Below are positions 35,496 to 44,627 of a stretch of 64,000 bases of DNA, piece by piece. Position 1 is the stretch's first letter, and every line of letters begins with the position of its first letter. Below the pieces are notes generated by a model. The model did not search any database and was not told the DNA's origin. It saw nothing but the letters and a program-made list of their open reading frames with translations. Both the position numbers and the translations under genes were made by a program. Source of the stretch: Streptomyces sp. S3(2020) (GTDB lineage: Bacteria; Actinomycetota; Actinomycetes; Streptomycetales; Streptomycetaceae); contig NZ_JABERD010000030.1 in the NCBI RefSeq assembly GCF_013044505.1, positions 1 to 64,000 on the forward strand, read 5' to 3'.

Positions 35496-35760
35496 CCGCG
35501 TCCCCCGCCGACACGATCCGCGCGGTCGTCGTCGTACCGGGGAAGTACCAGCGCCAGCTGCCGGCCGTGCTGTGGTGGGCAGCGCCGGCCGGGCGGTACT
35601 GGAGCTTGACCTCCTGGCCGGTGAAACCGTGGTATTTGAGGTCCTCCCAGTCGGCACGGTCCGTGATCTTCCTGACGCCCGAGTCGTCCTTGATGGTGAT
35701 CACGATCGGGTACTCGACGGTCTTCGCGGTACCGACGATGACGTTCTTGCCGTCGTTCAC
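35482..35760 (-). CDS. Fragment-like secreted protein domain (DUF5707-like), possibly 5' truncated
   Basis: The 92-residue reading frame has the character of a secreted beta-rich domain (VVNDGKNVIVGTAKTVEYPIVITIKDDSGV, then a Trp-rich WRWYFPG end), resembling DUF5707-type actinobacterial exoproteins. There is no signal peptide. The homologous sequence continues upstream of the GTG start (the KGDIRVTKTVV stretch), but runs into the end of the small membrane protein gene. The gene is therefore probably truncated, or starts at an unrecognised codon. The family assignment is tentative. Confidence 0.5.
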   Translation of the reverse strand: MNDGKNVIVGTAKTVEYPIVITIKDDSGVRKITDRADWEDLKYHGFTGQEVKLQYRPAGAAHHSTAGSWRWYFPGTTTTARIVSAGDAVTLK

Positions 35761-35791
35761 GACCGTCTTCGTGACCCGGATGTCGCCCTTG

Positions 35792-35965
35792 CTAGACGGT
35801 GCGGGCCACCCGGCGTGAGGTGCCCCTGTGCTGCTGTGCCTCCTTGATCTGGCGGTCGATGCGCCGGTCGCGGACGATGCCGGTCACGGCGGGGGCGACC
35901 AGCAGGACCAGGATGGCGAGAACGATGAGCATTCCGATCAGTCCTTCTGTCTGTGCGGTAGTCAT
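35792..35965 (-). CDS. Small single-pass membrane protein
   Basis: The 57-residue protein has one membrane helix (GMLIVLAILVLLVAPAVTGIV) after a short N terminus, and a basic hydrophilic tail (RDRRIDRQIKEAQQHRGTSRR). The ATG gives MTTAQTEGLI; residues further upstream look non-coding. No function is known. It is divergent from the AraC-type regulator, and both promoters share an operator-like region near 36001-36037. Confidence 0.65.
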   Translation of the reverse strand: MTTAQTEGLIGMLIVLAILVLLVAPAVTGIVRDRRIDRQIKEAQQHRGTSRRVARTV

Positions 35966-36000
35966 GACACCACTGTCGCGCCGGACACTCCTTACGAACA

Positions 36001-36037
36001 GTGGCAGGACTGCCGTACAACCTCGATTTACTGCCAC
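36001..36037. promoter_or_regulatory. Operator-like CTGCC repeats upstream of AraC/GlxA gene
   Basis: GTGGCAG (36001-36007) and CTGCCAC (36031-36037) are perfect inverted 7-mers. Inside them GGCAG-GA-CTGCC (36003-36014) forms a compact dyad. This gives three half-sites in the 57 bp before the regulator's start, which suggests autoregulation. Confidence 0.5.
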
Positions 36038-36057
36038 TTCCGAGGCATACTGAGTAC

Positions 36058-37023
36058 ATGCTGAAAAACGTGGCTGCCGTACTGCTCGACGGCGTGCACC
36101 CCTTCGAACTCGGGGTGATCTGCGAGGTGTTCGGCATCGACCGCAGCGACGAGGGACTGCCGACGTACGACTTCGCGGTCGCCTCGGCCGAGGGCCCGTC
36201 GCTCACCACCCATGTCGGCGGCCTCACCGTGGGCACGCCGTACGGCCTCGAACGGCTGGAGGAGGCCGACCTGATCGCGGTACCGGCGGGGGCGGACTAC
36301 GTCGTGCGCGACTACCCGCCCGAGCTGCTCGACGCGCTCAGAAGGGCCGTCGACCGGGGCTCCCGGGTGCTCAGCGTCTGCTCCGGCGTCTTCGTGCTCG
36401 GCGCCGCCGGACTGCTCGACGGGCGGCGGTGCAGTGTGCACTGGCGGCAGGCGGACGAGCTCGCCGTACGCAACCCGCGCGCGGTCATCGAGCCCGACGT
36501 CCTGTACGTCGACGAGGACCCGGTGATCACCTCCGCGGGGACCGCCGCCGGCATCGACGCCTGTCTGCACATCGTCCGCAAGGAACAGGGCCCCGAGGTC
36601 GCCAACAAGATCGCCCGGCGCATGGTCGTACCGCCGCACCGGGACGGCGGACAGGCGCAGTACATCGAACGGCCCCTGCCGAAGGACTCGTGTGACACCG
36701 TCGGCGAGGTGCTGGTGTGGATGGAGCAGCACCTCGACGAGGACGTCACCGTCGAGCAGCTCGCCGACCGCGCCCACATGTCCCCGCGCACCTTCGCCCG
36801 CCGCTTCCAGCAGGAGACGGGCACCACCCCCTACCGCTGGATCCTGCGCCAACGCGTCCTGCTGGCCCAGGGACTGCTGGAGGGCACCGACGAGACGGTG
36901 GACGCGGTCGCGGGCCGAACGGGGTTCGGCACCGCGGCCGCGCTGCGCCACCAGTTCGTGCGGGCGCTCGGGACCACCCCGAACGCCTACCGCCGGGCGT
37001 TCAGGGGACCGGAAGCGGCCTGA
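36058..37023 (+). CDS. nrdS: AraC/GlxA family regulator, probable NrdS
   Basis: The 321-residue protein has an N-terminal DJ-1/PfpI-like domain (KNVAAVLLDGVHPFELGVICEVFG, then VLSVCSGVFVLGAAGLLDGRRC with the family's nucleophile-elbow Cys) and a C-terminal AraC double helix-turn-helix (VEQLADRAHMSPRTFARRFQQETGTTPYRWIL). In S. coelicolor the third gene of nrdABS encodes an AraC-like regulator, and this gene holds the same position next to the terpene synthase/P450 operon. Here three small genes, two on the opposite strand, separate it from nrdB, so co-transcription with nrdAB is doubtful. The nrdS name is from context. Confidence 0.8.
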   Translation: MLKNVAAVLLDGVHPFELGVICEVFGIDRSDEGLPTYDFAVASAEGPSLTTHVGGLTVGTPYGLERLEEADLIAVPAGADYVVRDYPPELLDALRRAVDRGSRVLSVCSGVFVLGAAGLLDGRRCSVHWRQADELAVRNPRAVIEPDVLYVDEDPVITSAGTAAGIDACLHIVRKEQGPEVANKIARRMVVPPHRDGGQAQYIERPLPKDSCDTVGEVLVWMEQHLDEDVTVEQLADRAHMSPRTFARRFQQETGTTPYRWILRQRVLLAQGLLEGTDETVDAVAGRTGFGTAAALRHQFVRALGTTPNAYRRAFRGPEAA

Positions 37024-37026
37024 GCC

Positions 37027-38403
37027 TCACCTCGCGACCGGCCGCAGCAGCAGCTTGTGCGGACGGAGCGTGATGCCCACCCGCGTCCCGTCGTCGGAGC
37101 CCGACACCTGCTCGAAGCGGTACTTCGTCGAGACCGCCGCCGTGATCAGCGACAGCTGCGCCATCGAGAAGTGGTCGCTCGGGCACTTGCGGTTGCCCAC
37201 GCTGAACGGGCTCATGGCGTATTTCGGCACCTCCTTGACCCGCCCCGGAAGCCAGCGGTCGGGGTCGAACTCCAGGTTGCCCTCGTACGACTTCGCATCG
37301 CGCTGGATCGCGTACGGGCTGTACACGATGTCGGCACCGGCCGGAATGCGATACCCACCGAGTTCGGTGTCGGCGACCGCCCGGCGCGTCAATATCCACA
37401 CGGCGGGGCGCAAACGCATGGCCTCGACGACGACATTGTTCGTGTGGGTGAGCGCCCGGACATCCTCGAATGCGACAGGACGGCCGCCCGTTACGGATTG
37501 AACCTCCTCGCGCACCCTGTCCGCGTGTTCCGGATGTTCCGCGAGCACTTGGAGCAGCCACATGATCGTGGAGGCCACTGTTTCGCTGCCCGGGGTGAGT
37601 ATGGCGACCACCTGGTCGTGGATCTCCTGTTCCCCGATGGGGTCGCCATTGTCGTCCTTCGCCTCCAGCAATGCCGTCAGCAAATCGTCCGGCTTTTGAC
37701 CAGATGCGCGGCGCTCGGCGACGATCTCGTCGACGAGCAGATGCAAATCGGCCAGGGCCGCGTTGAATTTGCGGTTGGGCGGCAGGGGCAGGTTGTACAG
37801 CGGTCCGAGCGGGACCACCATCCGCCGGTACATACCGCGGAAGACGGTGGCGAGCGCGACGCACAGCCGCTCGGCCCGCTCGTCCATGAAGTCGCCGCGC
37901 AGCAGACAGCGGGCCGCGATGCGCACCGCCACCCGGAAGGACTCGGAGGTGCAGTCGATGGTCTCGCCGGGCCGCCAGCGCGTCGTCAGCGCGTGCGCCT
38001 CCTCCTCCATGATCGGCCCGTATCCGGGGATCGCGTCCAGCCGGAACGCGGGCTGGATGGTGCGCCGCTGACGCCGGTGGCGCGGACCGTTGGCGGTGGC
38101 CACGCCCTCCTTGCCGAGCAGGCCCTCCAGGGACTGCCACAGCGGTCCGTCGATGACGTAGTCGGGGTTGAGGGCCATGGCCCCGGTGAGGGCCGGTGTG
38201 GTGACGGCGTACACCGTCTTGGGGCCGAGCTTGAGCCGTACGACATCGCCGTGGTCACGCAGCTGGGACATGAAGGCCAGCGGATCCCGCAGCAGCTTCA
38301 GCCCGTGCCCGAGGACCGGAACGGCCCCTCCCGCGAGGACCGGCTCACGCAGCCCTGGCACCGGTGTCAGCGGGGCCTCGGGCTTCACAGACTCGACGGT
38401 CAT
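37027..38403 (-). CDS. Albaflavenone synthase, cytochrome P450 CYP170A1-like
   Basis: The 458-residue cytochrome P450 oxidises epi-isozizaene in two steps to the sesquiterpene antibiotic albaflavenone. The K-helix EAMR is at 327-330, and the heme loop is [14 protein letters not shown] with Cys407. This reads CPSD rather than the usual CxG, which is characteristic of CYP170. The I-helix is TPGSETVAS, with GSET in place of the usual AGxDT. A DDNGD stretch (250-254) corresponds to the moonlighting terpene-synthase metal site described for CYP170A1 (farnesene synthesis). The start overlaps the synthase stop by four bases (ATGA). Electrons would come from ferredoxins encoded elsewhere. The stop lies 3 bp from the stop of the convergent AraC gene. 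Confidence 0.95.
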   Translation of the reverse strand: MTVESVKPEAPLTPVPGLREPVLAGGAVPVLGHGLKLLRDPLAFMSQLRDHGDVVRLKLGPKTVYAVTTPALTGAMALNPDYVIDGPLWQSLEGLLGKEGVATANGPRHRRQRRTIQPAFRLDAIPGYGPIMEEEAHALTTRWRPGETIDCTSESFRVAVRIAARCLLRGDFMDERAERLCVALATVFRGMYRRMVVPLGPLYNLPLPPNRKFNAALADLHLLVDEIVAERRASGQKPDDLLTALLEAKDDNGDPIGEQEIHDQVVAILTPGSETVASTIMWLLQVLAEHPEHADRVREEVQSVTGGRPVAFEDVRALTHTNNVVVEAMRLRPAVWILTRRAVADTELGGYRIPAGADIVYSPYAIQRDAKSYEGNLEFDPDRWLPGRVKEVPKYAMSPFSVGNRKCPSDHFSMAQLSLITAAVSTKYRFEQVSGSDDGTRVGITLRPHKLLLRPVAR

Positions 38404-39485
38404 TTCTCACCTGCCGCTTCGTTGTCGACGTACGGGGGTGTGGACCGGTCGTCCCAGCTGTCGACCATGTAACGGCCGGACTCGTGGTGGAACCAGTAGA
38501 CGGTGCTGAACCAGTTGCGCATATTGCCGACACAGGCCCGCACGGTGGCGCTCAGGTCTTTTCCGCACAGGGTTCCGTCGTCGAGCGACGCGGCGAAACG
38601 CAGGGCCGACTTCTCGGCGACGAGGAATTCACTGATGCATTCCTCGACCCTCCGCCGGACTTCCCTTATGGCCTCTTCGAGTGTCAGCCCCTCGTGTTTG
38701 ATGAGGCTGATTCCGAGATTGTGGACCTCGTCGCCCGCTATTTCCTTCGGCAGCGAACAGAGGTCGTTGTACCAGGCGGCGAATTCCTGGCTCAGGAGTG
38801 CCGCCCGCCGATATGCCGGGTGTTTCCGCACCCGGTCCGGGAGTTCCCGGCCCGCGCTCGGCTCCAGCAGATCGGTCCAGATCCAGTGCGCGAAAGTGAG
38901 GCGCCGGAGCGCGAGGTATTCCTCGACGGTCGGCACGACACCTTCGGTGCGGTTGTGGAATTCCCGGTCGTAGGCCTCGATCACCGAGTGGAAGTGCCGG
39001 GCGAACCGCGCGTTCCAGGTGCCGGGCAGGAACCCGCGCAGCCGCACCATGGTGTCGGCGAACGCGGCGACCAGGGGATCCTCGTGGTGCAGGTGCTCCT
39101 CGGGGGAGTCGAGTGCCGCGTGCAGCCGGTACCTGAGCCGCCGCCAGGCCCCGCGCCGGTGGTGGACGATGTCGCGGTCGTGCCGGTCGTCCCAGACGAA
39201 GAACCACGCGCTGTAGTCCGCTATCGCCTGGAGGACCTCGTCCGGGGCGCCCAGGTAGTAGCCCGCCATGAGGTCCGTGTAGCAAAGACCGTCGGCATAT
39301 TCCTCCACCTTGTCCGCCGGCATGAGCCGCTTTTCCAGCAGCCAGGTACGTGTCTTCTCCTGGAGCTGGGGCCAATACGAGTGGAGTTGCCGGGGAAACG
39401 CCGCCTCGATCACCGGAAGAGAGAGCGACGGTGGGACCGCGATCGCTGTCGGTGTCGATGTGGTGCCGTGTGAGAAAGCATGCAC
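38400..39485 (-). CDS. epi-Isozizaene synthase
   Basis: The 361-residue class I sesquiterpene cyclase converts farnesyl diphosphate to the tricyclic hydrocarbon epi-isozizaene. The Mg-binding motif is DDRHD (99-103), the second is NDLCSLPKE (Asn240, Ser244, Glu248), and RY near the C terminus follows the usual pattern. Length and sequence agree with the S. coelicolor enzyme. The start is GTG with a GAGAGGGG site. It is the first gene of the two-gene albaflavenone operon. Confidence 0.97.
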   Translation of the reverse strand: MHAFSHGTTSTPTAIAVPPSLSLPVIEAAFPRQLHSYWPQLQEKTRTWLLEKRLMPADKVEEYADGLCYTDLMAGYYLGAPDEVLQAIADYSAWFFVWDDRHDRDIVHHRRGAWRRLRYRLHAALDSPEEHLHHEDPLVAAFADTMVRLRGFLPGTWNARFARHFHSVIEAYDREFHNRTEGVVPTVEEYLALRRLTFAHWIWTDLLEPSAGRELPDRVRKHPAYRRAALLSQEFAAWYNDLCSLPKEIAGDEVHNLGISLIKHEGLTLEEAIREVRRRVEECISEFLVAEKSALRFAASLDDGTLCGKDLSATVRACVGNMRNWFSTVYWFHHESGRYMVDSWDDRSTPPYVDNEAAGEK

Positions 39486-39774
39486 GAACTAACCCCTCTC
39501 AGCCGCCAGTTGCGCACGCCCTCCCGCTGTGCCGGGCGTGCGCCGTTGCGTATCCCCGCACTTCCCATTCAGCACCACAACTGACCGATCTGGGAACGGA
39601 TTTGCACCCTTCACTACCCCACAGTGCCGAGAATCTCCCCTTGTGTGACTGAATCTGGATCACTAAGGGAGCACATACGATCGAACGTGCGACGGACAGA
39701 CGAACGGCGCCTGGTCAGGGAGGTGAACCCGAACAGACGCCGTGCGCAAGGGATCTGTGTGATCCCGAGAGGTC
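39486..39774. promoter_or_regulatory. Promoter region of the terpene operon
   Basis: No gene is seen. The region between the synthase start and the deformylase stop is comparatively AT-rich around 39550-39680 and should hold the operon promoter. I cannot assign defined boxes. Confidence 0.4.
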
Positions 39775-40425
39775 TCAGTCGTTGGCGACCACGGGGTAGC
39801 GGGGCTCGTTCTCGGCCATCTGCCGCAGCGCGTCCTTGCGCTCCCGCTTGGAGAGCCGGTCGATGTAGAGGTACCCGTAGAGATGATCGGTCTCATGCTG
39901 CAAACACCGAGCGAAGTACCCGGTGCCGCGGACCTTGATCGGGTTGCCCTTCTCGTCCTGCCCGGTCAGCTCGGCGTAGTCGGGGCGGGCGAGCGGCGCG
40001 TACGCGGTCGGCACGGACAGGCAGCCCTCGTTGCTGTCGTCCAGGACGCGCCGGTCGGCGGGCAGGTCGACGAGCTTAGGGTTGCAGACCACGCCGACGT
40101 GCCGCTTGCCCTCGTCGTCCATGCAGTCGTACACGAAGACCTTCAGGTCGACACCGATCTGGTTGGCGGCCAGGCCCACGCCCTCGGCGGTGCGCTGCGA
40201 GGCGAACATGTCCGCCACCAGCTGGTCCAGCTCCGCGCCGAACTCGGTGACGTCCTTGCACTCCTTGTGCAGCACCGGGTTGCCGACGACGGTGATGGGC
40301 CGCGAGGTCCCACGCTCCCGCCAGCCGTTCTCCCGCTCCTCGGCCTCCCCGGTGTCGATGACGAAGCCCTCGTCGTCCACGGGAAGCACGCCCGCGTGCT
40401 GCTGATCGGTGTCCTGCTGCGCCAT
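39775..40425 (-). CDS. def: Peptide deformylase
   Basis: The 216-residue metalloenzyme removes the formyl group from nascent polypeptides. All three family motifs are present: [10 protein letters not shown] (82-91), EGCLS with metal ligand Cys135, and QHETDH (176-181) with His177, Glu178 and His181. The N-terminal extension of about 40 residues is longer than in E. coli, as usual in actinobacteria. The ATG has an AGGAAGG site. Streptomyces genomes carry several def genes, so this may be one of a set. Confidence 0.95.
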   Translation of the reverse strand: MAQQDTDQQHAGVLPVDDEGFVIDTGEAEERENGWRERGTSRPITVVGNPVLHKECKDVTEFGAELDQLVADMFASQRTAEGVGLAANQIGVDLKVFVYDCMDDEGKRHVGVVCNPKLVDLPADRRVLDDSNEGCLSVPTAYAPLARPDYAELTGQDEKGNPIKVRGTGYFARCLQHETDHLYGYLYIDRLSKRERKDALRQMAENEPRYPVVAND

Positions 40426-40486
40426 GACCGACGTATGCCTTCCTAAACCAAAACAAGGTGGAGTTGCTGATACAGAGTAAGGGGAG

Positions 40487-40504
40487 GCGCCCCTTTAGGG
40501 GCGC
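40487..40504. terminator. Hairpin at the edge of an intergenic repeat
   Basis: GCGCCCC-TTTA-GGGGCGC, a perfect 7-bp stem with tetraloop. It lies between the TPR gene and def on the minus strand and overlaps the start of a dispersed repeat. Confidence 0.6.
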
Positions 40505-40556
40505 GGGGCAGTGTCCGATATGCGGCTCCGCCGCGTGGGCGCGACCAGCCACAACG
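40498..40556. repeat. Dispersed Streptomyces intergenic repeat, copy 1
   Basis: A roughly 59 bp element beginning GGGGCGCGGGGC, with a GCGGCTCCGCCGC hairpin core and ending GGCGCGACCAGCCACAACG. A second copy occurs at 47806-47862 with few differences. Both are intergenic and lie at gene 3' ends. Confidence 0.85.
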
Positions 40557-40577
40557 AACCGGCAGCCGAAAACGGAC

Positions 40578-41615
40578 CTAGCAGACCTCTTCCAAATCCC
40601 GCCAGTCCCGGGAATCAGGGCTGTCGGCAACCCACCCGTCCAGCAACCCCCGCACCAGCCCAGCCGGCGCAGCCACCCCGCACTCCCGCTCCGGCACCCA
40701 CAGCTGCCCGTCCGTCCGATGCCCCAGCGGCCCCGGATGCCCCGGCTCACTGTGATCGTGCGGATCCAGATGCTCCCCGTCCCCCTCGTCCGACGGCATC
40801 CGCGACTCCGAACACATCCGGCACAGCAGCCGCACCGAAGAAGACCAGTCCTCCGCCGCGAACCCCGCGTCGGCCGCGAGCTGCTCCAGCGCGTCCCGGT
40901 CCGCCTCGGTCGCCGCCTCCAGCAGCACCACCCACGTCGGCACCGGCGACGGCGCCCACAGCTCGATCTCGTCGAACACGGGATACGAGTGCCCGGCGGC
41001 GGTGGTCCGCTCCCCGTGCGGCACCCCGTCGTGGAGCACGACCTCACCCCAGCGCCGCCCGGAGGACGGCAACGGAATCGACAGGACCTCGATGCGCGCC
41101 GGATCCAGCCGCCGGCCCCACACCACCTCGGCCTCCCCCTCCGGGGACAGCCGTACGGCAGCGCTGCCGAGGTCCATGCCGACGGGCTCCCCGGGGTCCG
41201 CGGCGCCGCCCGGCACCCGCAGCCCGTAGGCCTGCCAGGCCCGCCGGGCCAGCGGCCAGTCCTGGAGCGCGGTGGCCGCGATGCCGACGTTCCACCAGTC
41301 GGGTGCGCCCGTCTCCCGGTCGAGCAGCGCGACGGCCCTGAGGCCCGCCGCCCGCGCCTGCTCCCAGTCGTGCCGGAACTTGTGCAGCAGGGCGAGGTTG
41401 AACCAGGACTCGGACAGCCACGGCTCCAGGTCGGCGGCCCGCGTCAGCAGCGCGCCCGCGTCCTCGTACCGGCCGTCGCCGATCAGCGTGAACGCGCGGT
41501 CTGTGGCCTGCCGCCAGGAGGCGGAGGGCCGGTGCCGTCCCTTGCCGAAGATCCTCACGATTCCCGCCTGCCAGTTCCGTTCAGTGGGCTGGCCACTGCC
41601 CCCGGACGCCCTCAT
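40578..41615 (-). CDS. Tetratricopeptide repeat protein
   Basis: The 345-residue cytosolic protein has two or three TPR-like helices in its first 120 residues (WRQATDRAFTLIGDGRYEDAGALLTRAADLEPW, then SWFNLALLHKFRHDWEQARAAGLRAVALLDRE). A beta-rich C-terminal domain follows with a CxxC (LLCRMCSES) and several His in HLDPHDHSEPGHP that could bind metal. No named family is recognised. The ATG giving MRASGGSGQP is chosen for its GGAAG site and because upstream residues look non-coding. It is upstream of def with the dispersed repeat between. Confidence 0.75.
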   Translation of the reverse strand: MRASGGSGQPTERNWQAGIVRIFGKGRHRPSASWRQATDRAFTLIGDGRYEDAGALLTRAADLEPWLSESWFNLALLHKFRHDWEQARAAGLRAVALLDRETGAPDWWNVGIAATALQDWPLARRAWQAYGLRVPGGAADPGEPVGMDLGSAAVRLSPEGEAEVVWGRRLDPARIEVLSIPLPSSGRRWGEVVLHDGVPHGERTTAAGHSYPVFDEIELWAPSPVPTWVVLLEAATEADRDALEQLAADAGFAAEDWSSSVRLLCRMCSESRMPSDEGDGEHLDPHDHSEPGHPGPLGHRTDGQLWVPERECGVAAPAGLVRGLLDGWVADSPDSRDWRDLEEVC

Positions 41616-41675
41616 TCTCGGGTCTTCCTTCGCATCCAACCATGCGCGGCTGGAAGGGCGCTCATTACCCATGGG

Positions 41676-42908
41676 TTACCCAACCGAGGGCAGGGTAAGA
41701 CAGTCCCTCGCCAGCACCCGGGCCAGCGCCTCCACGACCTCGGGCGCGTAGTCCCCCGCGGTGGCGAGCCGCAGCTCCTCCAGCGCGGTGAGGGGCCCGC
41801 CGGGCCCGGCGTCCCGTGCCTTCTCCTCGTAGGCGTTCACCGCCCGCACGATCCGCGCGGCGACGGGCTGCTGCCGATAGGGGTCGGCCTGCCGCTCCAC
41901 GACCACGGCCACCGTGCCGTCCACCCCCGTCTGCCGTACGACGGCCCCGCCGAGCAGGGCGATCCGCCGCTGCTCCTCGGTGGGCAGCCCCGCGGTGGCC
42001 CCCGCCGGCACCGGATCGATCAGGCTGAGCTGTCCGATGTCGTGCATGAGGGCGGCGTACTCCAGGACGGTGAGATCGGGCCCGGTCAGCCCCAGGTCCC
42101 GCCCCACGGCCTTGCTGAGCTCGGCGACGCGGCGGGCGTGGCCCGCAGGGGTGTACCCGGCGATCTCGGTGGCCCGGGCGAGCGAGGCGATGGTCTGCCG
42201 GTAGGTGGTCCGTACGGCGGCGTACCGCCGGAAGGCCAGCTGGGTGAGGAGCAGCGGCACGGAGAAGACGGGCAGCGCCCACAGCCCGGCGACGGCGACC
42301 GCGAGGGCCATCACCGCGCCGGTCGCGCAGACGGCGGACCCGATGCCGAGCAGGGCCCGCAGTTCGTGCCTCAGCAGCGGGGCGAAGGGCCAGCGGGTGC
42401 GGGAGTGCGCGAGCGCGGCGGCGAGCACGGCGTCGCAGAGCGCGGTGAGGGCGAGGAGCGCGATCAGCACGAGGGCGTACGCCGGTCCGCCCCAGGTGTC
42501 GAGGACGCCCCGGTTGTAGAGGGGCTGGAAGCAGACGGCGCAGAACGCGGTGCTGAGCAGGCGGCGCGAGAGATGGTCGACCATCGGGCCCTGCCCGCGC
42601 GCGATGTGCGGCACGCTACCGAGGAGCGCTGCGGCGAGCACGACGGCGACCACCTGGAGGACCCCGTGCGTGGTGGGCCGTCCGGCGTCCGCCCCGAGCA
42701 GCGCGTACGCCAGCGCCCCGGCGGCCCCGAGCGGAGCGGCCTCCCGGACCCGGGCGCCGGTCCACCGCGCGAGCTCACCGACGGTGATCAGCACCCCGAA
42801 GGCCAGCGCGGCCCCGCGCTCCTCCAGGCCCGTCCAGAGGATGACGGCGAGCGAGACGAGGGCGAGCAGCCCCGCCGAGCCGTGCACGAGCAGCCGGGGC
42901 CATCTCAT
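41676..42908 (-). CDS. Membrane HD-domain protein, degenerate HD-GYP
   Basis: The 410-residue protein has about seven to eight hydrophobic segments in residues 1-220 and a cytosolic HD-type domain. The first His is in GHARRVAELS and the HD pair in ALMHDIGQLSLID. The GYP half (HHExxDGxGYP) is replaced by VVERQADPYRQQP. The metal and c-di-GMP residues of a true HD-GYP phosphodiesterase are therefore partly missing, so it may sense or bind c-di-GMP rather than degrade it. The start overlaps the stop of the canonical HD-GYP gene (ATGA at 42905-42908), indicating joint expression and perhaps a heteromer. Confidence 0.85.
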   Translation of the reverse strand: MRWPRLLVHGSAGLLALVSLAVILWTGLEERGAALAFGVLITVGELARWTGARVREAAPLGAAGALAYALLGADAGRPTTHGVLQVVAVVLAAALLGSVPHIARGQGPMVDHLSRRLLSTAFCAVCFQPLYNRGVLDTWGGPAYALVLIALLALTALCDAVLAAALAHSRTRWPFAPLLRHELRALLGIGSAVCATGAVMALAVAVAGLWALPVFSVPLLLTQLAFRRYAAVRTTYRQTIASLARATEIAGYTPAGHARRVAELSKAVGRDLGLTGPDLTVLEYAALMHDIGQLSLIDPVPAGATAGLPTEEQRRIALLGGAVVRQTGVDGTVAVVVERQADPYRQQPVAARIVRAVNAYEEKARDAGPGGPLTALEELRLATAGDYAPEVVEALARVLARDCLTLPSVG

Positions 42909-44194
42909 CGGCGCGCTCCGGAACGGCCGGCGACCGGTCGCCGGGGCCCCGGCGGGCGCTCCTCGTCCGCGGTCACGGCGGGGTGCCAGCCGTGCCTGCC
43001 CAACGCCTGGACGAGAGCCGTGACCATGCGGGGATCGAACTGCGACCCGGCACAGCGCTCCAGCTCCTCCAGAGCGGCGGAGACCGGCCGCGCCCGCCGG
43101 TACGACCGCGTCGACGTCATGGCGTCGAAGGCGTCGGCGACCGCCACCACCCGTGCGGACTCGGGGATCTGGCTCCCCATCAGCCCGTACGGATACCCGC
43201 TCCCGTCCAGCCGCTCGTGATGATGCAGTACGGCCGCCCGCGCCTCCCCCAGGAACGAGATCCCCCGCACCATCTCGTGCCCGTACTCGGGATGCAGTTC
43301 GATGACGCGCCGCTCCTGCGGAGTCAGCGGGCCGTCCTTGCGCAGCAGCCGCGTGGGCACGCCCAGTTTGCCGACGTCATGCAGGATCCCGGCGAACCGG
43401 AGCACCTCGGTGCGGCCCTCGTCCATGCCGAGCTCGCGGGCGATCATCATCGAGGCCTGTCCGACGCGCTCACTGTGCCCGCGGGTGTACTCGTCCTTGA
43501 TGTCGACGGCCTGCACCAGTGCGCGGATCGTGGCCTGATGGGCGGCCTGCTCGCGGTGGTACTGGGCGAAGGCCCACCAGGACACACACATCGGCAGCAG
43601 CACGAGCAGCGCGGCGACGGGCCCGTACGGGCTGCGCCACAGCACGGCCATCATCAGCCCGGCGAGCCCGTGCACGGCGATCGGTGCGAGGGAACGCAGG
43701 AACAGACCGCGCCAGGCCAGTCGTAGGGGCACCCGCTCGGCAAGCGCCAGGATGCCGCCGTCCAGGACCGTCAGCACCAGACAGAAGGCGATGACGGCCG
43801 CCCCGGCCGGGACGAGCACATAGGGAAAGTCCGGGGCCACGACGGCGTCCCGGCCGCCCAGCGCCCAGTGCACCCGCGATGCCGCCCAGACGGCGACGGC
43901 GAGTTGGGCGGCCCGCCAGATCCGGCGGATCGAGCGCGGCCTCTGCGTGACCGGGGAGAGCAGCGCCCCCGGCAGCGCGACGAGCGCGGCGGCGGGGGGC
44001 GGCAGCAGGAAGGCCCCGGCGAGCAGCACGGGATAGAAGGTGCCGGAGAGCCGCTCGCCCCCGGCGTAGAGGGCGGCGAGCAGGGCCACCGCCCACCAGG
44101 GGGCGGTCACCGCCGGCAGCGCGTGCACGCAGTACAGGGCAGCGAGGACGACACCGACCACGTACACGCGTGCCCGTGCCGCTGTCCCCTCCAT
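42905..44194 (-). CDS. Membrane HD-GYP c-di-GMP phosphodiesterase
   Basis: The 429-residue protein has about six to eight membrane segments (residues 1-215) followed by a complete HD-GYP domain. GHSERVGQASMMIARELG, LHDVGKLGVPTRLLRKDG and HHERLDGSGYPYGL hold the HD and GYP motifs, and DAFDAMTSTRSYR follows as in active enzymes. Such proteins hydrolyse cyclic di-GMP, the signal controlling Streptomyces development through BldD. It lies downstream of sigR-rsrA on the same strand after a 127 bp gap, and is coupled to the degenerate HD gene. Confidence 0.92.
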   Translation of the reverse strand: MEGTAARARVYVVGVVLAALYCVHALPAVTAPWWAVALLAALYAGGERLSGTFYPVLLAGAFLLPPPAAALVALPGALLSPVTQRPRSIRRIWRAAQLAVAVWAASRVHWALGGRDAVVAPDFPYVLVPAGAAVIAFCLVLTVLDGGILALAERVPLRLAWRGLFLRSLAPIAVHGLAGLMMAVLWRSPYGPVAALLVLLPMCVSWWAFAQYHREQAAHQATIRALVQAVDIKDEYTRGHSERVGQASMMIARELGMDEGRTEVLRFAGILHDVGKLGVPTRLLRKDGPLTPQERRVIELHPEYGHEMVRGISFLGEARAAVLHHHERLDGSGYPYGLMGSQIPESARVVAVADAFDAMTSTRSYRRARPVSAALEELERCAGSQFDPRMVTALVQALGRHGWHPAVTADEERPPGPRRPVAGRSGARR

Positions 44195-44321
44195 GACGCC
44201 CCTTTGAGATCTCCCGAGCCGGCTCAGCTTCGGAGCCTAGGAGGGCGGGAGGGGGTTCCGCGGGCCGATTACCCGCGGATTAGCACGTTCGAGTGACGAC
44301 AGCCCGTTCCCAGAAGGGAGT

Positions 44322-44627
44322 TCAGGCCTCCTGGACCGGTGCCGCGGTGATGTCGTGCTCGGGCACCGCCTGTCCGGAGCGGATCAGGTCGAGCCGCCCC
44401 AGGACCTTGGAACGCAGGTCGCTGGGCACGTCGTCATGGCCGCAGCACCGCTTGACCAGCTTCTTCACGGCCTCTTCCAGGCCGTACTTCTCCAGGCACG
44501 GCGAGCACTCCGTGAAGTGCTGCTTGAACTTGTCGCGGTCGACGTCCGGCATCTCACTGTCGAGGAACTCGTAGAGATGATCGAGTACCTCACTGCAGTC
44601 CGTCTCGTGCGGCTCTCCGCAGCTCAT
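44322..44627 (-). CDS. rsrA: Zinc-containing anti-sigma factor RsrA
   Basis: The 101-residue ZAS-family anti-sigma factor binds SigR in the reduced state and releases it on thiol oxidation. Zinc and redox residues are in the expected places: Cys3, Cys11, His37, Cys41 and Cys44 (HFTECSPC). The Cys61-Cys62 pair (KRCCGH) is as in S. coelicolor RsrA. In that organism an oxidation-induced disulfide between Cys11 and Cys44 ejects zinc. The ATG overlaps the sigR stop (ATGA), so the two proteins are made together. Confidence 0.97.
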   Translation of the reverse strand: MSCGEPHETDCSEVLDHLYEFLDSEMPDVDRDKFKQHFTECSPCLEKYGLEEAVKKLVKRCCGHDDVPSDLRSKVLGRLDLIRSGQAVPEHDITAAPVQEA

